Positions 1-7,940 of a stretch of 64,000 bases of DNA are shown piece by piece. The position numbers and the translations under genes are program-made. The stretch spans positions 102,388-166,387 of the forward strand of contig JAZJXO010000008.1 of assembly GCA_040390855.1 (NCBI GenBank), read 5' to 3'. The notes beneath the pieces were generated by a model. The model saw nothing but the letters and a program-made list of their open reading frames with translations. It was not told where the DNA came from and did no database searches. The DNA comes from Parvibaculum sp040390855. Lineage in GTDB: Bacteria; Pseudomonadota; Alphaproteobacteria; Parvibaculales; Parvibaculaceae. Each line of letters starts with the position of its first letter. Position 1 is the stretch's first letter.

Positions 1-794
1 GGCAGGGCAGCGTGCGCGAAAGCCAGCTCGTCGTCATGCGCTGGAACGGTGGCAAGACAGGCGACAAGCCCGTCGCCTTTGTTGGCAAAGGCGTCTGTTT
101 CGACACCGGCGGCATCTCGCTGAAGCCACCGGCAGGCATGGAAGACATGAAGGGTGACATGGGCGGTGCTGCCTGCGTCACCGGCCTCATGCATGCGCTT
201 GCCGCCCGCAAGGCCAAGGTCAATGCCGTCGGCGTCATCGGCGTGGTTGAAAACATGCCCGACGGCAATGCCCAGCGTCCGGGCGACATCGTCACCTCCA
301 TGTCCGGCCAGACCATCGAAATCATCAACACCGACGCCGAAGGCCGTCTCGTTCTGGCCGACGCGCTCCACTACACCGAAAAGCGTTTCGAACCGAAATT
401 CATGATTGATTTGGCCACGCTCACCGGCGCGATCATGGTCGCGCTCGGCAAGGAATATGCGGGCCTCTTTTCGAATGACGATAAGCTCTCGCAGCAACTC
501 TCCGCTGCCGGTGAGTCCGAAAACGAAAAAGTCTGGCGTATGCCGATGGGGCCGGCTTACGACAAACTGGTGAACTCCCAGTTCGCCGATATGAAAAACA
601 CCGGCGGCCCCCATGGCGGTTCGATCACCGCCGCGCAATTCCTCCTGCGCTTCGTGAAAAACACCAAATGGGCGCACTTGGACATTGCCGGTACGGCGAT
701 GAACTCTCCCAAATCCGCCATCAACCCCTCTTGGGGCTCAGGCTGGGGCGTCCGCCTCCTCAACCGCCTTGTCGCCGATCATTATGAAGGCTAG
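1..794 (+). CDS. pepA: Leucyl aminopeptidase (M17 family), C-terminal part
   Basis: Cytosolic dizinc aminopeptidase that removes N-terminal residues, especially leucine, from peptides. The gene enters from the left edge; the frame is open from base 3, so about 264 C-terminal residues of a family of roughly 500 are visible and the N-terminal domain is missing. The catalytic half is complete: the GKGVCFDTGG segment carries the metal-binding Lys and Asp, a further metal Asp follows in KGDMGG, and the M17 signature NTDAEGRLVLADAL supplies the Asp and Glu ligands and the catalytic Arg. The gene is followed by a hairpin and then holC, a common proteobacterial order. Identification is secure; only the start is unseen. 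Confidence 0.96.
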   Translation, partial: QGSVRESQLVVMRWNGGKTGDKPVAFVGKGVCFDTGGISLKPPAGMEDMKGDMGGAACVTGLMHALAARKAKVNAVGVIGVVENMPDGNAQRPGDIVTSMSGQTIEIINTDAEGRLVLADALHYTEKRFEPKFMIDLATLTGAIMVALGKEYAGLFSNDDKLSQQLSAAGESENEKVWRMPMGPAYDKLVNSQFADMKNTGGPHGGSITAAQFLLRFVKNTKWAHLDIAGTAMNSPKSAINPSWGSGWGVRLLNRLVADHYEG

Positions 795-812
795 TGAGGC
801 CACCATTCATTC

Positions 813-851
813 GCTTCGTCATGTGCGGGCTCGCCCCGCGTATGACGAAGC
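813..851. repeat. 39-base perfect hairpin between pepA and holC
   Basis: A 10-base arm (GCTTCGTCAT, 813-822) is matched perfectly by ATGACGAAGC at 842-851, and an inner GCGGG/CCCGC pair closes a small loop. No T-run follows, so it is more like a REP-type intergenic palindrome than a classical terminator. It could still protect or end the pepA transcript. It lies only 18 bases before the holC start. Confidence 0.6.
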
Positions 852-869
852 GGGAAACAGAACACGTAC

Positions 870-1319
870 TTGACCGAAATCCTCTTCTACCACATGCAAA
901 ACGCGTCCCTTGAGCAAGTCCTCCCGCAACTGCTGGAAGCCTCGCTCAAACGCGACTGGCGTGCCGTGGTCAAAGTCGGAGAACCCGCCCGTCTTGACGA
1001 ACTCAGTACTCAACTCTGGACATACAAGCCCGCCTCCTTCCTCCCCCACGGCACGCAAGACGACGGCCCCGCCGACGCGCAGCCCGTCTACCTCACCACT
1101 CTGGACGAAAACCCCAACACCGCGCAGGTTTTGTTTCTCGTCCACGGCGCCGCGCCCGCCGCGCTTGATGGTTACATCCGTTGTGTGCTGATGTTTGATG
1201 GTCGCGACGACGCCGCGCTCAATGCCGCCCGTGCCCAATGGAAATCGCTCAAAGCCCAGGGCCATGACGCGACCTACTGGCAGCAGAGCGACGAAGGCCG
1301 CTGGGAAAAGAAGGCCTAA
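870..1319 (+). CDS. holC: DNA polymerase III chi subunit
   Basis: Chi subunit of the clamp-loader complex, which with psi links the replicase to single-strand binding protein. The product is 149 residues, normal for HolC. The opening TEILFYHM and the ending YWQQSDEGRWEKKA are typical of alphaproteobacterial HolC proteins. The start is a TTG at 870, chosen because the conserved N-terminal strand begins directly after it; the first in-frame ATG (894) would delete that strand. It follows pepA, its usual neighbour, and may be cotranscribed with it through the intervening hairpin. Confidence 0.88.
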   Translation: MTEILFYHMQNASLEQVLPQLLEASLKRDWRAVVKVGEPARLDELSTQLWTYKPASFLPHGTQDDGPADAQPVYLTTLDENPNTAQVLFLVHGAAPAALDGYIRCVLMFDGRDDAALNAARAQWKSLKAQGHDATYWQQSDEGRWEKKA

Positions 1320-1445
1320 AGCCGTTCAGTCGCATTTCGTTCTTGAACAGACGTTATTCGTATTTGTGTGTTGAATTGATCATCCGTGTGACCCACATCA
1401 AATCTGATTGGGCTGAGAAAAACACGTAAATAAGGGGGAATCACT

Positions 1446-2363
1446 ATGTCGGGTTGGAAACGAAAACTTTTGATCGTTCTTGGCGCACTCGTCGTCATCG
1501 CTGGCGCTGCTTATTACTGGCTCTTCATGGAAAGCCATTTTCCGTCCGACGCCAAATTCGAACTCGACATTTCTGAGGTCCGCAAACTCGCCGATGAGCT
1601 TCCGGGCGACAAACCGGCAACCATCAGTGTTGAACATATCGGCTCTTTTTCGTTCCCCTCGACCGCAGTCGTGGCAGGTGACGGCTGGTCGATGACGCCC
1701 ATGCCGGTTTTCTCCTACCGCGTCAATTATGTCGACGGCGCAAGTGGCATCATCGACACCGCCATGCCCGATGTGAAAGACAGCGGCTTGGAAGGTTTCG
1801 ACAAAGATGCCTTCGCGCGAATGGAAGCAGCGCTCGGCAAAGCCCGCTTCATCGTGGTGACGCATGAGCATGGCGACCATCTCGGCGGCATCTCGGCCTA
1901 TCCAGATTTCAAATCAATCGCCCCGCAGGTTGGTCTGACCAAAGAACAAATCGACAATTTTGCATACTCGCAGGCCGCCGCTCTCGGTGATGAAAAATAC
2001 AAACTGCTGACGCCGGTCGTCTATGACAAATACAAAGCCATCGCACCGGGCGTCGTCCTCATCAAAGCCGCCGGTCACTCGCCGGGCAGCCAGATGGTCT
2101 ATGTCCGCAAAGCCGACGGCTCGGAAGTCCTCTTCCTCGGCGACGTCGCATGGCACGTCCGCAACATCGAAACGCTGCGCGAGCGCGCCCGCCTCGTCAC
2201 CCTGTTCTTCCTCAAAGAAGATCGCCACGCCGTCTTCGGCCAGTTGAAGGCTCTGTCCGACCTCCGCACCGTCGAACCGAAAATATCAATCGTCCCCGGT
2301 CACGACGGCGAGGTGATGGACGCCCTGTTGAAAGACGGCGTGCTGTCAAAAGGTTTCGAGTAA
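1446..2363 (+). CDS. Membrane-anchored metallo-beta-lactamase-fold hydrolase
   Basis: A 305-residue protein with an N-terminal membrane segment (about residues 8-28, LLIVLGALVVIAGAAYYWLF) followed by a metallo-beta-lactamase domain, probably facing the periplasm. The metal motif THEHGDHLGG is present, with later ligands in AAGHSPGSQ, LFLGDVAW and PGHDGE, so a two-metal hydrolase site looks intact. The substrate cannot be deduced. A purine-rich AAGGGGGAA just upstream supports the ATG at 1446. A GC-rich hairpin directly after the stop suggests a single-gene transcript. Confidence 0.8.
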   Translation: MSGWKRKLLIVLGALVVIAGAAYYWLFMESHFPSDAKFELDISEVRKLADELPGDKPATISVEHIGSFSFPSTAVVAGDGWSMTPMPVFSYRVNYVDGASGIIDTAMPDVKDSGLEGFDKDAFARMEAALGKARFIVVTHEHGDHLGGISAYPDFKSIAPQVGLTKEQIDNFAYSQAAALGDEKYKLLTPVVYDKYKAIAPGVVLIKAAGHSPGSQMVYVRKADGSEVLFLGDVAWHVRNIETLRERARLVTLFFLKEDRHAVFGQLKALSDLRTVEPKISIVPGHDGEVMDALLKDGVLSKGFE

Positions 2364-2366
2364 ATT

Positions 2367-2403
2367 CTTCCCGGCCCTTTCCCGACAGGAGAGGGCCGGG
2401 AAG
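2367..2403 (+). terminator. GC-rich hairpin after the MBL-fold gene
   Basis: CTTCCCGGCCC (2367-2377) pairs perfectly with GGGCCGGGAAG (2393-2403) over 11 bases, starting four bases after the stop codon. Only a short T-rich patch follows at about 2410, so termination efficiency is uncertain. The C-rich and G-rich arms resemble the palindromes at 6010, 16068 and 57793. Confidence 0.55.
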
Positions 2404-2538
2404 AGGAATCATTTTTGTCACGGGGATAATAAAAACCCCGATAGGCCCGTGTGATGCAGATCCGCCATGGGCACAACTTTATTTTGCGCCGCGGCCCGCG
2501 AAATCCTCGTCCGGGGATTTCCCCTCACGCCGACACAT

Positions 2539-2602
2539 CGGACCATCGACGAACCAACCAACGATCTCGACATGGAAACGGTCAATCTCTTGCAAGAAAT
2601 GT
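2539..2602 (+). repeat. Dispersed repeat encoding an ABC-F Walker B/D-loop fragment (copy A)
   Basis: A 64-base segment matching 42166-42229 at 58 of 64 positions. One frame reads IDEPTNDLDMETVNLLQEM, which is the Walker B and D-loop of Uup-type ABC-F ATPases, but the frame stops shortly afterwards and has no start or remaining domains. It is not a duplicate of the neighbouring ABC-F gene, whose two Walker B regions read LLDEPTNYLDLEG and ILDEPTNHLDVDS. It lies between two convergent genes and ends 13 bases before the ABC-F stop codon. Gene remnant or dispersed repeat. Confidence 0.6.
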
Positions 2603-2615
2603 CGGATGTTTCGAG

Positions 2616-4532
2616 CTAGTTCGCCATAGCCTCGTCATAGGCAGCGACCGCCTCCAGCCACTTATCCTCGGCTGCCGCCAGCGCCCTCAAGGCGTCCGCG
2701 CGGGCCTTGGCGACCTTCGCCGCCTCGTCGGGCTTGCCTTCCATCGCTGCCCCATCGGCCAGTTTGGCGTCGAGTTTGGCGATGTCGCCTTGCAGTTTCT
2801 CCACCTCTTTTTCGAGCGCCTGAGCTTGCTTTTTCAGCGGCGCATTCTGCTCGCGCTTCTGCGCGGCAATGCGGCGGGCTTCCTTCTTGTCATGCGACGG
2901 ACGCACGGCAGCAGGCTCCGCATCTTCGTCGCCTTCCTCATCCGGTGCCATAGGACGGATACGACGCGCGGGATCAAGCAACCACTTTCGGTAATCGTCA
3001 AGGTCGCCGTCATAGGGCGACACAGTACCGTCCGCGACCAGCCATAAACGATCCGCACACGTCTCAACCAGATGTCTGTCATGGCTGATCAGAATAAACG
3101 CGCCGTCATATTCATTGATCGCCATGACGAGGGCTTCGCGGCTGTCAACGTCCAGATGGTTTGTCGGTTCGTCGAGAATGATCATGTGCGGTTTGTGATA
3201 GGTCGCAATGGCAAACAGCAATCGCGCCTTCTCGCCGCCCGACAGTTTCTCGACCGCCGTGTCGGCCTTGTCCGCACCGAAACCATATGAGCCTGCAATG
3301 GCGCGTGTCTGCGCTTGCGTGGCAGTCGGCACCAGTGTGCGGAAATGCTCATAGGGCGTTTCCGCGATGCCGAGTTCGTCGAGCTGATGCTGCGCGAAAT
3401 AGGCGATGCGCAGTTTCTTTGAATCGTATTTGTTGCCCGCGGTCACCTGTAGGCGATCACAGAGCAATTTCGCAAATGTCGATTTGCCGTTGCCGTTCGC
3501 GCCGAGCAGGGCGATGCGGTCGTCCTGGTCGATGCGAAGGTCGAGCTTCGTCAGCACAGGCTTGTCGGGATCATAGCCGACGCTCGCATGTTCCAACCGG
3601 ATGATCGGCGAGGCGAGCGGCTTGTCAGGGGCGGGAAAGCGGAAGGGCATCACGCGTTCGTTCAGAATGTCCGCGATGGGTTCCATCTTGGCCAGCGCCT
3701 TCATGCGGCTCTGCGCCTGACGGGCCTTCGATGCCTTCGCCTTGAAGCGTTCCACGAACTCTTCCATATGGCGTCGCGCATCTTCCTGCTTCTTCTTCAT
3801 CGACATCTGTAACAGCAGCTTCTCGCGCCGCGTGCGGTCGAAGCGGTCATAGTTGCCGCTGTAGAAGGTGAGCTTCTTGTGTTCGAGATGCAGAATGCCT
3901 TCCGCGACATTGTTCAGGAGGTCGCGGTCATGGCTCACGATGAGGACGGTGTAGGGATAGTTCTTCAGATAATCTTCGAGCCAGATCGTGCCTTCCAGAT
4001 CGAGATAGTTGGTCGGTTCGTCGAGCAGCAGCAGATCCGGTTCCGAGAACAGAACCGCCGCGAGCGCCACGCGCATACGCCAGCCGCCCGAAAAATCCGA
4101 GCAGGGTTTGGCTTGCGCCACTTCGTCAAAGCCCAGACCGGCCAGAATTTCAGCCGCCCGCGCGGGTGCGGCATGTGCGCCCATGTCCGACAATCGGGTG
4201 TGAATCTCGGCAATCCGGTTCGGGTCGGTCGCCGTTTCCGCTTCGGTCAGCAGCGCCGCGCGCTCAAGGTCGGCGGCCAGAACCGTGTCGAGCAGCGTCG
4301 TCGGACCGGCCAGCACCTCTTGGCGCACCATGCCGACGCGCCAGTTCTTGGGGTAGCTGATCCCGCCGGTTTCCGTGATGTATTCGCCGGTTATGATCTT
4401 TAAAAGCGTTGATTTGCCTGTGCCGTTGCGACCGACAAAGCCGATTTTCTGCCCCGGCGGCAAAGCGGCGGTGACATGGTCGAGGAGCAGGCGGCCCTCC
4501 ATACGGAAGGTAAGATCGTTTATGTGCAACAT
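2616..4532 (-). CDS. ABC-F family ATP-binding protein
   Basis: Cytosolic dual-ABC ATPase of the ABC-F group, whose characterised members act on the ribosome (EttA, Uup, YheS types) rather than in transport. It has 638 residues. The first domain has Walker A GRNGTGKS (34-41), signature FSGGWRMR and Walker B LLLLDEPTNYLD. The inter-domain linker is basic and helical. The second domain has Walker A GANGNGKS, signature LSGGEKAR and Walker B MIILDEPTNHLD. A charged coiled coil (about 555-630) ends the protein, and there is no membrane segment. Divergent from ndk, 91 bases away. The subfamily is not certain, so no symbol is given. Confidence 0.9.
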   Translation of the reverse strand: MLHINDLTFRMEGRLLLDHVTAALPPGQKIGFVGRNGTGKSTLLKIITGEYITETGGISYPKNWRVGMVRQEVLAGPTTLLDTVLAADLERAALLTEAETATDPNRIAEIHTRLSDMGAHAAPARAAEILAGLGFDEVAQAKPCSDFSGGWRMRVALAAVLFSEPDLLLLDEPTNYLDLEGTIWLEDYLKNYPYTVLIVSHDRDLLNNVAEGILHLEHKKLTFYSGNYDRFDRTRREKLLLQMSMKKKQEDARRHMEEFVERFKAKASKARQAQSRMKALAKMEPIADILNERVMPFRFPAPDKPLASPIIRLEHASVGYDPDKPVLTKLDLRIDQDDRIALLGANGNGKSTFAKLLCDRLQVTAGNKYDSKKLRIAYFAQHQLDELGIAETPYEHFRTLVPTATQAQTRAIAGSYGFGADKADTAVEKLSGGEKARLLFAIATYHKPHMIILDEPTNHLDVDSREALVMAINEYDGAFILISHDRHLVETCADRLWLVADGTVSPYDGDLDDYRKWLLDPARRIRPMAPDEEGDEDAEPAAVRPSHDKKEARRIAAQKREQNAPLKKQAQALEKEVEKLQGDIAKLDAKLADGAAMEGKPDEAAKVAKARADALRALAAAEDKWLEAVAAYDEAMAN

Positions 4533-4623
4533 GATGGCGGCTCTTTAACACAGCCCGTTGCCGCCGTCATTAAGCGCGGTTATAACCCTGCCAACTTGAC
4601 CCCAGAAACTTAGGAAGACCGAC

Positions 4624-5046
4624 ATGGCCATCCAGCGCACATTCTCGATCATTAAGCCGGACGCAACGCGCCGCAACCTCACCGGCAAGATCATCGCCAA
4701 GTTTGAAGAGGCCGGTCTGCGCATCGTCGCATCCAAGCGTATTCACATGACCAAGGCCCAGGCCGAAGGTTTCTACGCTGTCCATAAAGAGCGCCCCTTC
4801 TTCAACGACCTCGTGTCCTTCATGATCTCCGGCCCCGTGGTCGTGCAGGTTCTGGAAGGCGAAAACGCCATTGCGAAGAACCGCGAAGTCATGGGCGCGA
4901 CAAACCCCGCCAATGCCGACGCCGGCACGATCCGCAAAGAGTTTGCAGAATCGATCGAAGCCAATTCCGTGCACGGCTCGGATGCGCCCGAAACTGCCGC
5001 CGAAGAAATCAAATACTTCTTCACAGACGCCGAAATCGTCGGCTGA
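4624..5046 (+). CDS. ndk: Nucleoside diphosphate kinase
   Basis: Transfers the terminal phosphate of ATP to nucleoside diphosphates through a phosphohistidine intermediate, balancing NTP and dNTP pools. The product has 140 residues, the normal bacterial length. It opens with AIQRTFSIIKPDATRRNL, and the phospho-acceptor His is in NSVHGSDAPETA near residue 117. A TTAGGAAG element before the ATG supports the start. A strong hairpin with a T-run follows at 5074-5106, so ndk appears to be transcribed alone. Confidence 0.97.
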   Translation: MAIQRTFSIIKPDATRRNLTGKIIAKFEEAGLRIVASKRIHMTKAQAEGFYAVHKERPFFNDLVSFMISGPVVVQVLEGENAIAKNREVMGATNPANADAGTIRKEFAESIEANSVHGSDAPETAAEEIKYFFTDAEIVG

Positions 5047-5073
5047 TCCTTCGCTCGAAGCGAGCAGGACTAC

Positions 5074-5106
5074 AAAAACCCCGCATTCCAAATGCGGGGT
5101 TTTTTA
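5074..5106 (+). terminator. Rho-independent terminator after ndk
   Basis: AAAAACCCCGCATT and AATGCGGGGTTTTTT form a perfect stem with a short CC-centred loop followed by a T-run. The A-run on the 5' side could make it work in both directions, but only ndk runs into it. Confidence 0.93.
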
Positions 5107-5154
5107 ATGTGCCGTTTTCCTTTAGCGTTTGCATTGGGGCTATTTGGAGGACCA

Positions 5155-6006
5155 ATGCAACGCGTTCTGTCTTATCTTCTCTGGCCGACGCTCTTCGGCG
5201 CCGCCGTTGCCGCAACCGTGGCGGGGATGGAGACGGGGCATGGCGTCCTCGCGTTCAATCTCACCTATCTCATGCTGGCGGTCACTATCGCTGTTCTCGA
5301 ACGTCTCATGCCGCATGAGCGCACGTGGCTCGACAATGATGGCCAGATGCTGCCGGACCTCGCTCATACAATCCTGAGCAAGGGCTTCGCACAGGTCCTC
5401 ATCACCTTCATGGTGTTTATGGGGCTGGCCGAATGGCTGGAGCCGCGCGACGGCGGGCTCTGGCCGCTTTCATGGCCGCTTGCCGTGCAGGTTGCGCTGG
5501 GTCTCGTCGTTGCCGAGTTCGGCCTATATTGGAAGCATCGTCTTGCTCATGAATGGAAATGGCTTTGGCGGTTCCATGCGGTTCATCATAGCGTCACGCG
5601 CCTGTGGTTTTTCAACACGGGCCGTTTTCATTTTGTCGATACGGTGACAGGTCTTGCCGTCGGTATGCCTGTGCTCCTTGCGATGGGGGCCCCGCGTGAT
5701 GTGCTGCTGCTGGTCAGCGCCATTACGGCGATCATCGGTATGCTCACGCATTGCAACATCGAAATGCGCTGCGGCTATCTGAATTACATTTTCAACACGC
5801 CGGAGCTTCACCGCTGGCACCATTCCAAAGTGCTCACCGAAGGCAATCGCAATTACGGCGAAAATATCGTCCTCTTCGATCAGGTGTTCAGCACCTATTT
5901 CAACGCCGCCGACCGCCGTCCGCCTGCCGACATCGGCATCAGCCACCCGATGCCGGAAACATTCTGGGGACAGGTCAGAGTGCCGTTCACTCATGCACCA
6001 CTCTAG
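5155..6006 (+). CDS. Sterol desaturase / fatty acid hydroxylase family membrane protein
   Basis: An integral membrane di-iron oxygenase family protein of 283 residues. It carries the family's histidine clusters in order: HRLAHE, HAVHHS, an intermediate HCNIEM and HRWHHS. Hydrophobic segments lie at both sides of the first cluster, as expected for a membrane active site facing the cytosol. Substrates in this family are sterols, carotenoids, fatty acids or sphingolipid-like lipids; this one is not determined. The ATG at 5155 is chosen because a TTGGAGG ribosome binding site ends at 5150; a longer frame would start inside the ndk terminator. Confidence 0.88.
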   Translation: MQRVLSYLLWPTLFGAAVAATVAGMETGHGVLAFNLTYLMLAVTIAVLERLMPHERTWLDNDGQMLPDLAHTILSKGFAQVLITFMVFMGLAEWLEPRDGGLWPLSWPLAVQVALGLVVAEFGLYWKHRLAHEWKWLWRFHAVHHSVTRLWFFNTGRFHFVDTVTGLAVGMPVLLAMGAPRDVLLLVSAITAIIGMLTHCNIEMRCGYLNYIFNTPELHRWHHSKVLTEGNRNYGENIVLFDQVFSTYFNAADRRPPADIGISHPMPETFWGQVRVPFTHAPL

Positions 6007-6009
6007 AGT

Positions 6010-6028
6010 CCTCTCCCTCTACGAGAGG
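6010..6028. repeat. Small palindrome between convergent genes
   Basis: CCTCTC (6010-6015) pairs with GAGAGG (6023-6028) in the 42-base gap between the desaturase and purN. The flanking text has the C-rich then G-rich character of common proteobacterial intergenic palindromes. It may act as a weak bidirectional terminator, although no T-run follows. Confidence 0.4.
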
Positions 6029-6048
6029 CTGGGCCAGGGGCTTGCACT

Positions 6049-6648
6049 CTAAGAAATAATCGCGCGTTCATTAACAATGCGCACGCGGCCTTCCGCCACA
6101 AGTCGCAACGCCAGCGGGTAGAGCTTGTGCTCGGCTTGCAGAATCCGTGCGCTCAGCGTCTCCGGCGTGTCATCTTCCAGCACCGGCACGGCGGCCTGCG
6201 CCACGATCGGGCCTTCATCCATCGCGGCGCGGACAAAATGCACGGTGCAGCCCGAAACTTTGCAGCCCGCTTCCAGTGCACGTGCATAGACATTGAGGCC
6301 CTTGAACGAGGGCAACAATGAAGGATGGATGTTGAGCTGCCGGTTGTACCACTCGTTCACGAACTCGTCGGACAGGATACGCATGAAGCCCGCGCTGCAA
6401 ATGAAATCGACACCTGCATCTTTCAGCGCGGACGTCATTTCGCGGTCAAACTCTTCGCGCGTCGCAAAGTCTTTGTGGTTGACCACGCGCGTCTCAATGC
6501 CTGCCGCCCGCGCAATCTCAAGCCCGCCCGCATCCGCCTTGTTCGAGACAACAAGCACGATCTTGGCGGGAAAATCTGGCGCTGCACATGCGTCGATCAG
6601 CGATTTGAGATTAGTGCCGCGACCTGAAATAAGGACGCCGACTTTCAT
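6049..6648 (-). CDS. purN: Phosphoribosylglycinamide formyltransferase
   Basis: Third step of purine synthesis: transfers the formyl group of 10-formyl-tetrahydrofolate to GAR. The product has 199 residues, normal length. The phosphate-binding loop SGRGTNLKSLIDA is near the N-terminus, the catalytic Asn-His region reads LNIHPSLLPSFKG, and the catalytic Asp lies in AAMDEGPIVAQ. The ATG overlaps the purM stop codon (ATGA), so the two genes are translationally coupled, as in many Proteobacteria. Confidence 0.97.
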   Translation of the reverse strand: MKVGVLISGRGTNLKSLIDACAAPDFPAKIVLVVSNKADAGGLEIARAAGIETRVVNHKDFATREEFDREMTSALKDAGVDFICSAGFMRILSDEFVNEWYNRQLNIHPSLLPSFKGLNVYARALEAGCKVSGCTVHFVRAAMDEGPIVAQAAVPVLEDDTPETLSARILQAEHKLYPLALRLVAEGRVRIVNERAIIS

Positions 6649-7730
6649 TTGGCGCTTCCGATGGCGCCTTTGATCTCGACATGCGGCTCGTCGTCCTTGC
6701 GCGTACGCAGGTGTCCGATCTGCCAGACCGTCTCGCCCGCATCGGCCAGCACCTTGGCAACCTCTGCCGCTTTGTCTGCCGCGACGACAACGATCATGCC
6801 GATACCGCAGTTGAACGTGCGGCCCATTTCATGTTCGTCAATGCCGCCGAGTTTCATCACCCAGCGGAACACCGGCGGCATCACCCATGCATTGCCTTCG
6901 ATCTCCGCGACAATGCCATCGGGCAACACGCGCGGTATGTTTTCGACGAAACCGCCGCCTGTGATATGGGCGAGCGCCTTCACAGCGCCCGTCTCGCGGA
7001 TCGCCTGCAACACGCTGCGTACATAAATCTTTGTCGGCGCAATCAGCACTTGCCCGATCGTCTTGCTCTCGTCGAGCGGGAAGGGGGCTTCATAGGAAAA
7101 TCCATGATCGGCGACAACGCGGCGCACGAGCGAATAGCCGTTGGAGTGGAATCCGGTGGAAGCCAATCCCAGCACCACATCGCCTGCGCCGACATCCGCG
7201 CGCGGCAAGACCTGACCGCGTTCGACCGCGCCGACGGCAAAGCCCGCAAGGTCGTAGTCGCCGCTTGCATACATGCCGGGCATCTCGGCCGTCTCGCCGC
7301 CGATCAGCGCGCAGTTTGCCTGACGGCAGCCTTCGGCAATGCCGGAGACAACAGCGGTTGCCTGTGCCACGTCGAGCTTGCCCGTCGCGAAATAATCGAG
7401 AAAGAAGAGAGGTTCCGCGCCCTGCACGACGAGGTCGTTCACCGACATGGCCACAAGGTCGATCCCTACCGTGTCATGGATGTTGGCGTCGATAGCGACC
7501 TTGAGTTTGGTGCCGACGCCATCGTTCGCCGCGACCAGAACGGGGTCTTTATAGCCCGTGGCTTTCAAGTCGAAGAGCCCGCCGAAGCCGCCGAGTTCTG
7601 CGTCCGCGCCCGTGCGCTTGGTCGAGCGGGCGAGCGGCGCGATGGCCTTCACGAGTGCATTGCCCGCATCAATATCGACACCGGCTTGAGCATAGGTGTA
7701 GCCGTTCGGGCGGTCTTTGGAGGCGGCCAT
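6645..7730 (-). CDS. purM: Phosphoribosylformylglycinamidine cyclo-ligase (AIR synthetase)
   Basis: ATP-dependent ring closure giving 5-aminoimidazole ribonucleotide in purine synthesis. With the start at 7730 the protein has 361 residues. The N-terminus after that ATG, with NGYTYAQAGVDIDAGNALV, matches PurM, while the upstream in-frame extension has no family resemblance. The nucleotide-binding region contains AANDGVGTKLKVA and GGETAEMPGMY follows in the middle. It is the first gene of a purM-purN operon and diverges from the DUF2066 gene across about 210 bases. Confidence 0.96.
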   Translation of the reverse strand: MAASKDRPNGYTYAQAGVDIDAGNALVKAIAPLARSTKRTGADAELGGFGGLFDLKATGYKDPVLVAANDGVGTKLKVAIDANIHDTVGIDLVAMSVNDLVVQGAEPLFFLDYFATGKLDVAQATAVVSGIAEGCRQANCALIGGETAEMPGMYASGDYDLAGFAVGAVERGQVLPRADVGAGDVVLGLASTGFHSNGYSLVRRVVADHGFSYEAPFPLDESKTIGQVLIAPTKIYVRSVLQAIRETGAVKALAHITGGGFVENIPRVLPDGIVAEIEGNAWVMPPVFRWVMKLGGIDEHEMGRTFNCGIGMIVVVAADKAAEVAKVLADAGETVWQIGHLRTRKDDEPHVEIKGAIGSAK

Positions 7731-7940
7731 GCGGAAGGTCCAAATTTCGGGAATCGCGGGACTATTCGGGCACAAAACACATGAAAATGCGCCCATAAGC
7801 AAGCGGCCATAAAGAAGCAGCACCTTTGGCCGTTAAAAACCCCGTTCCGGCGCTTCTGTGGGACGAGCCCATGCTATAGTCTGCCTCCTAATTCGGACCG
7901 CGTGTCCGGTAAAACATATGACGGATCAAGGGTCTGGCGA

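Noticed and set aside
4530..4571. Near-palindrome ATGATGGCGGC...GCCGCCGTCAT at the ABC-F start
   Set aside because: One arm is the ABC-F start codon region, one base mismatches, and there is no sign of repetition; probably chance.
5092..5154. Longer start for the sterol desaturase-family gene
   Set aside because: That start lies within the ndk terminator, while a strong GGAGG precedes the ATG at 5155.
6681..7784. A 367-codon plus-strand frame across purM
   Set aside because: Antisense shadow of purM; purM has all family motifs and an operon partner.
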